From contig NZ_NPEF01000198.1 in assembly GCF_002811955.1 (NCBI RefSeq), positions 1-7,091 on the forward strand: a stretch of DNA of 7,091 bases. Reading direction: 5' to 3'. This document shows, piece by piece, positions 6,230 through 7,091 of the stretch (positions are counted from its first letter, which is position 1; each line of letters opens with the position of its first letter). Below the pieces are notes generated by a model that worked only from the letters and a program-made list of their open reading frames with translations, did not search any database and was not told the origin of the DNA. Both the position numbers and the translations under genes were made by a program. The DNA comes from Leptospira ellisii. Its GTDB lineage: Bacteria > Spirochaetota > Leptospiria > Leptospirales > Leptospiraceae.

Positions 6230-7091
<862 letters not shown>

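Overview
The window looks like chromosomal DNA of a spirochaete of the genus Leptospira. The reasons are three genes for exported lipoproteins with spirochaete-style lipoboxes, a lipoprotein with the Cys-rich Lcl/DUF1566 C-terminal domain that is abundant in this genus, a TTG start codon, and GTAGGAACTCC-type palindromic motifs between genes. By eye the DNA is about half G+C, high for the genus, which would suggest one of its more G+C-rich species. The genus call is from memory of these families, not from a search.

Layout, left to right. (1) Minus strand, 1-1298: a TPR lipoprotein gene overlaps, by an ATGA junction, the start of dprA (DNA-processing protein A), which runs off the left edge. 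(2) Minus strand, 1460-1807: a small four-helix DoxX-family membrane protein ending in a clear intrinsic terminator. (3) Plus strand, 1945-4438: divergent from doxX lie rimI (acetyltransferase for ribosomal protein S18), a Cys-rich DUF1566 lipoprotein, and 80 bp later a second lipoprotein that I do not recognise. (4) 4439-4632: a convergent intergenic gap carrying an 11-bp perfect inverted repeat about 107 bp apart and a third, related motif. (5) Minus strand, 4633-7091: nadA (5' end cut by the window edge), then an exported TPR protein whose ATG shares its A with an in-frame TGA downstream of nadA, then, after a 158-bp gap with an AT-rich perfect palindrome, ispF.

The recognised genes are housekeeping: NAD biosynthesis (nadA), isoprenoid precursors by the MEP pathway (ispF), ribosomal protein modification (rimI) and DNA uptake/recombination (dprA). 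Between them sit envelope proteins of unknown function: two TPR proteins and two lipoproteins. I see no tRNA, rRNA, insertion sequence, CRISPR array or phage gene, and no convincing new multi-gene system. The parts most worth following up are the intergenic inverted repeat, the two plus-strand lipoproteins, the palindrome before ispF, and the exported TPR protein next to nadA.
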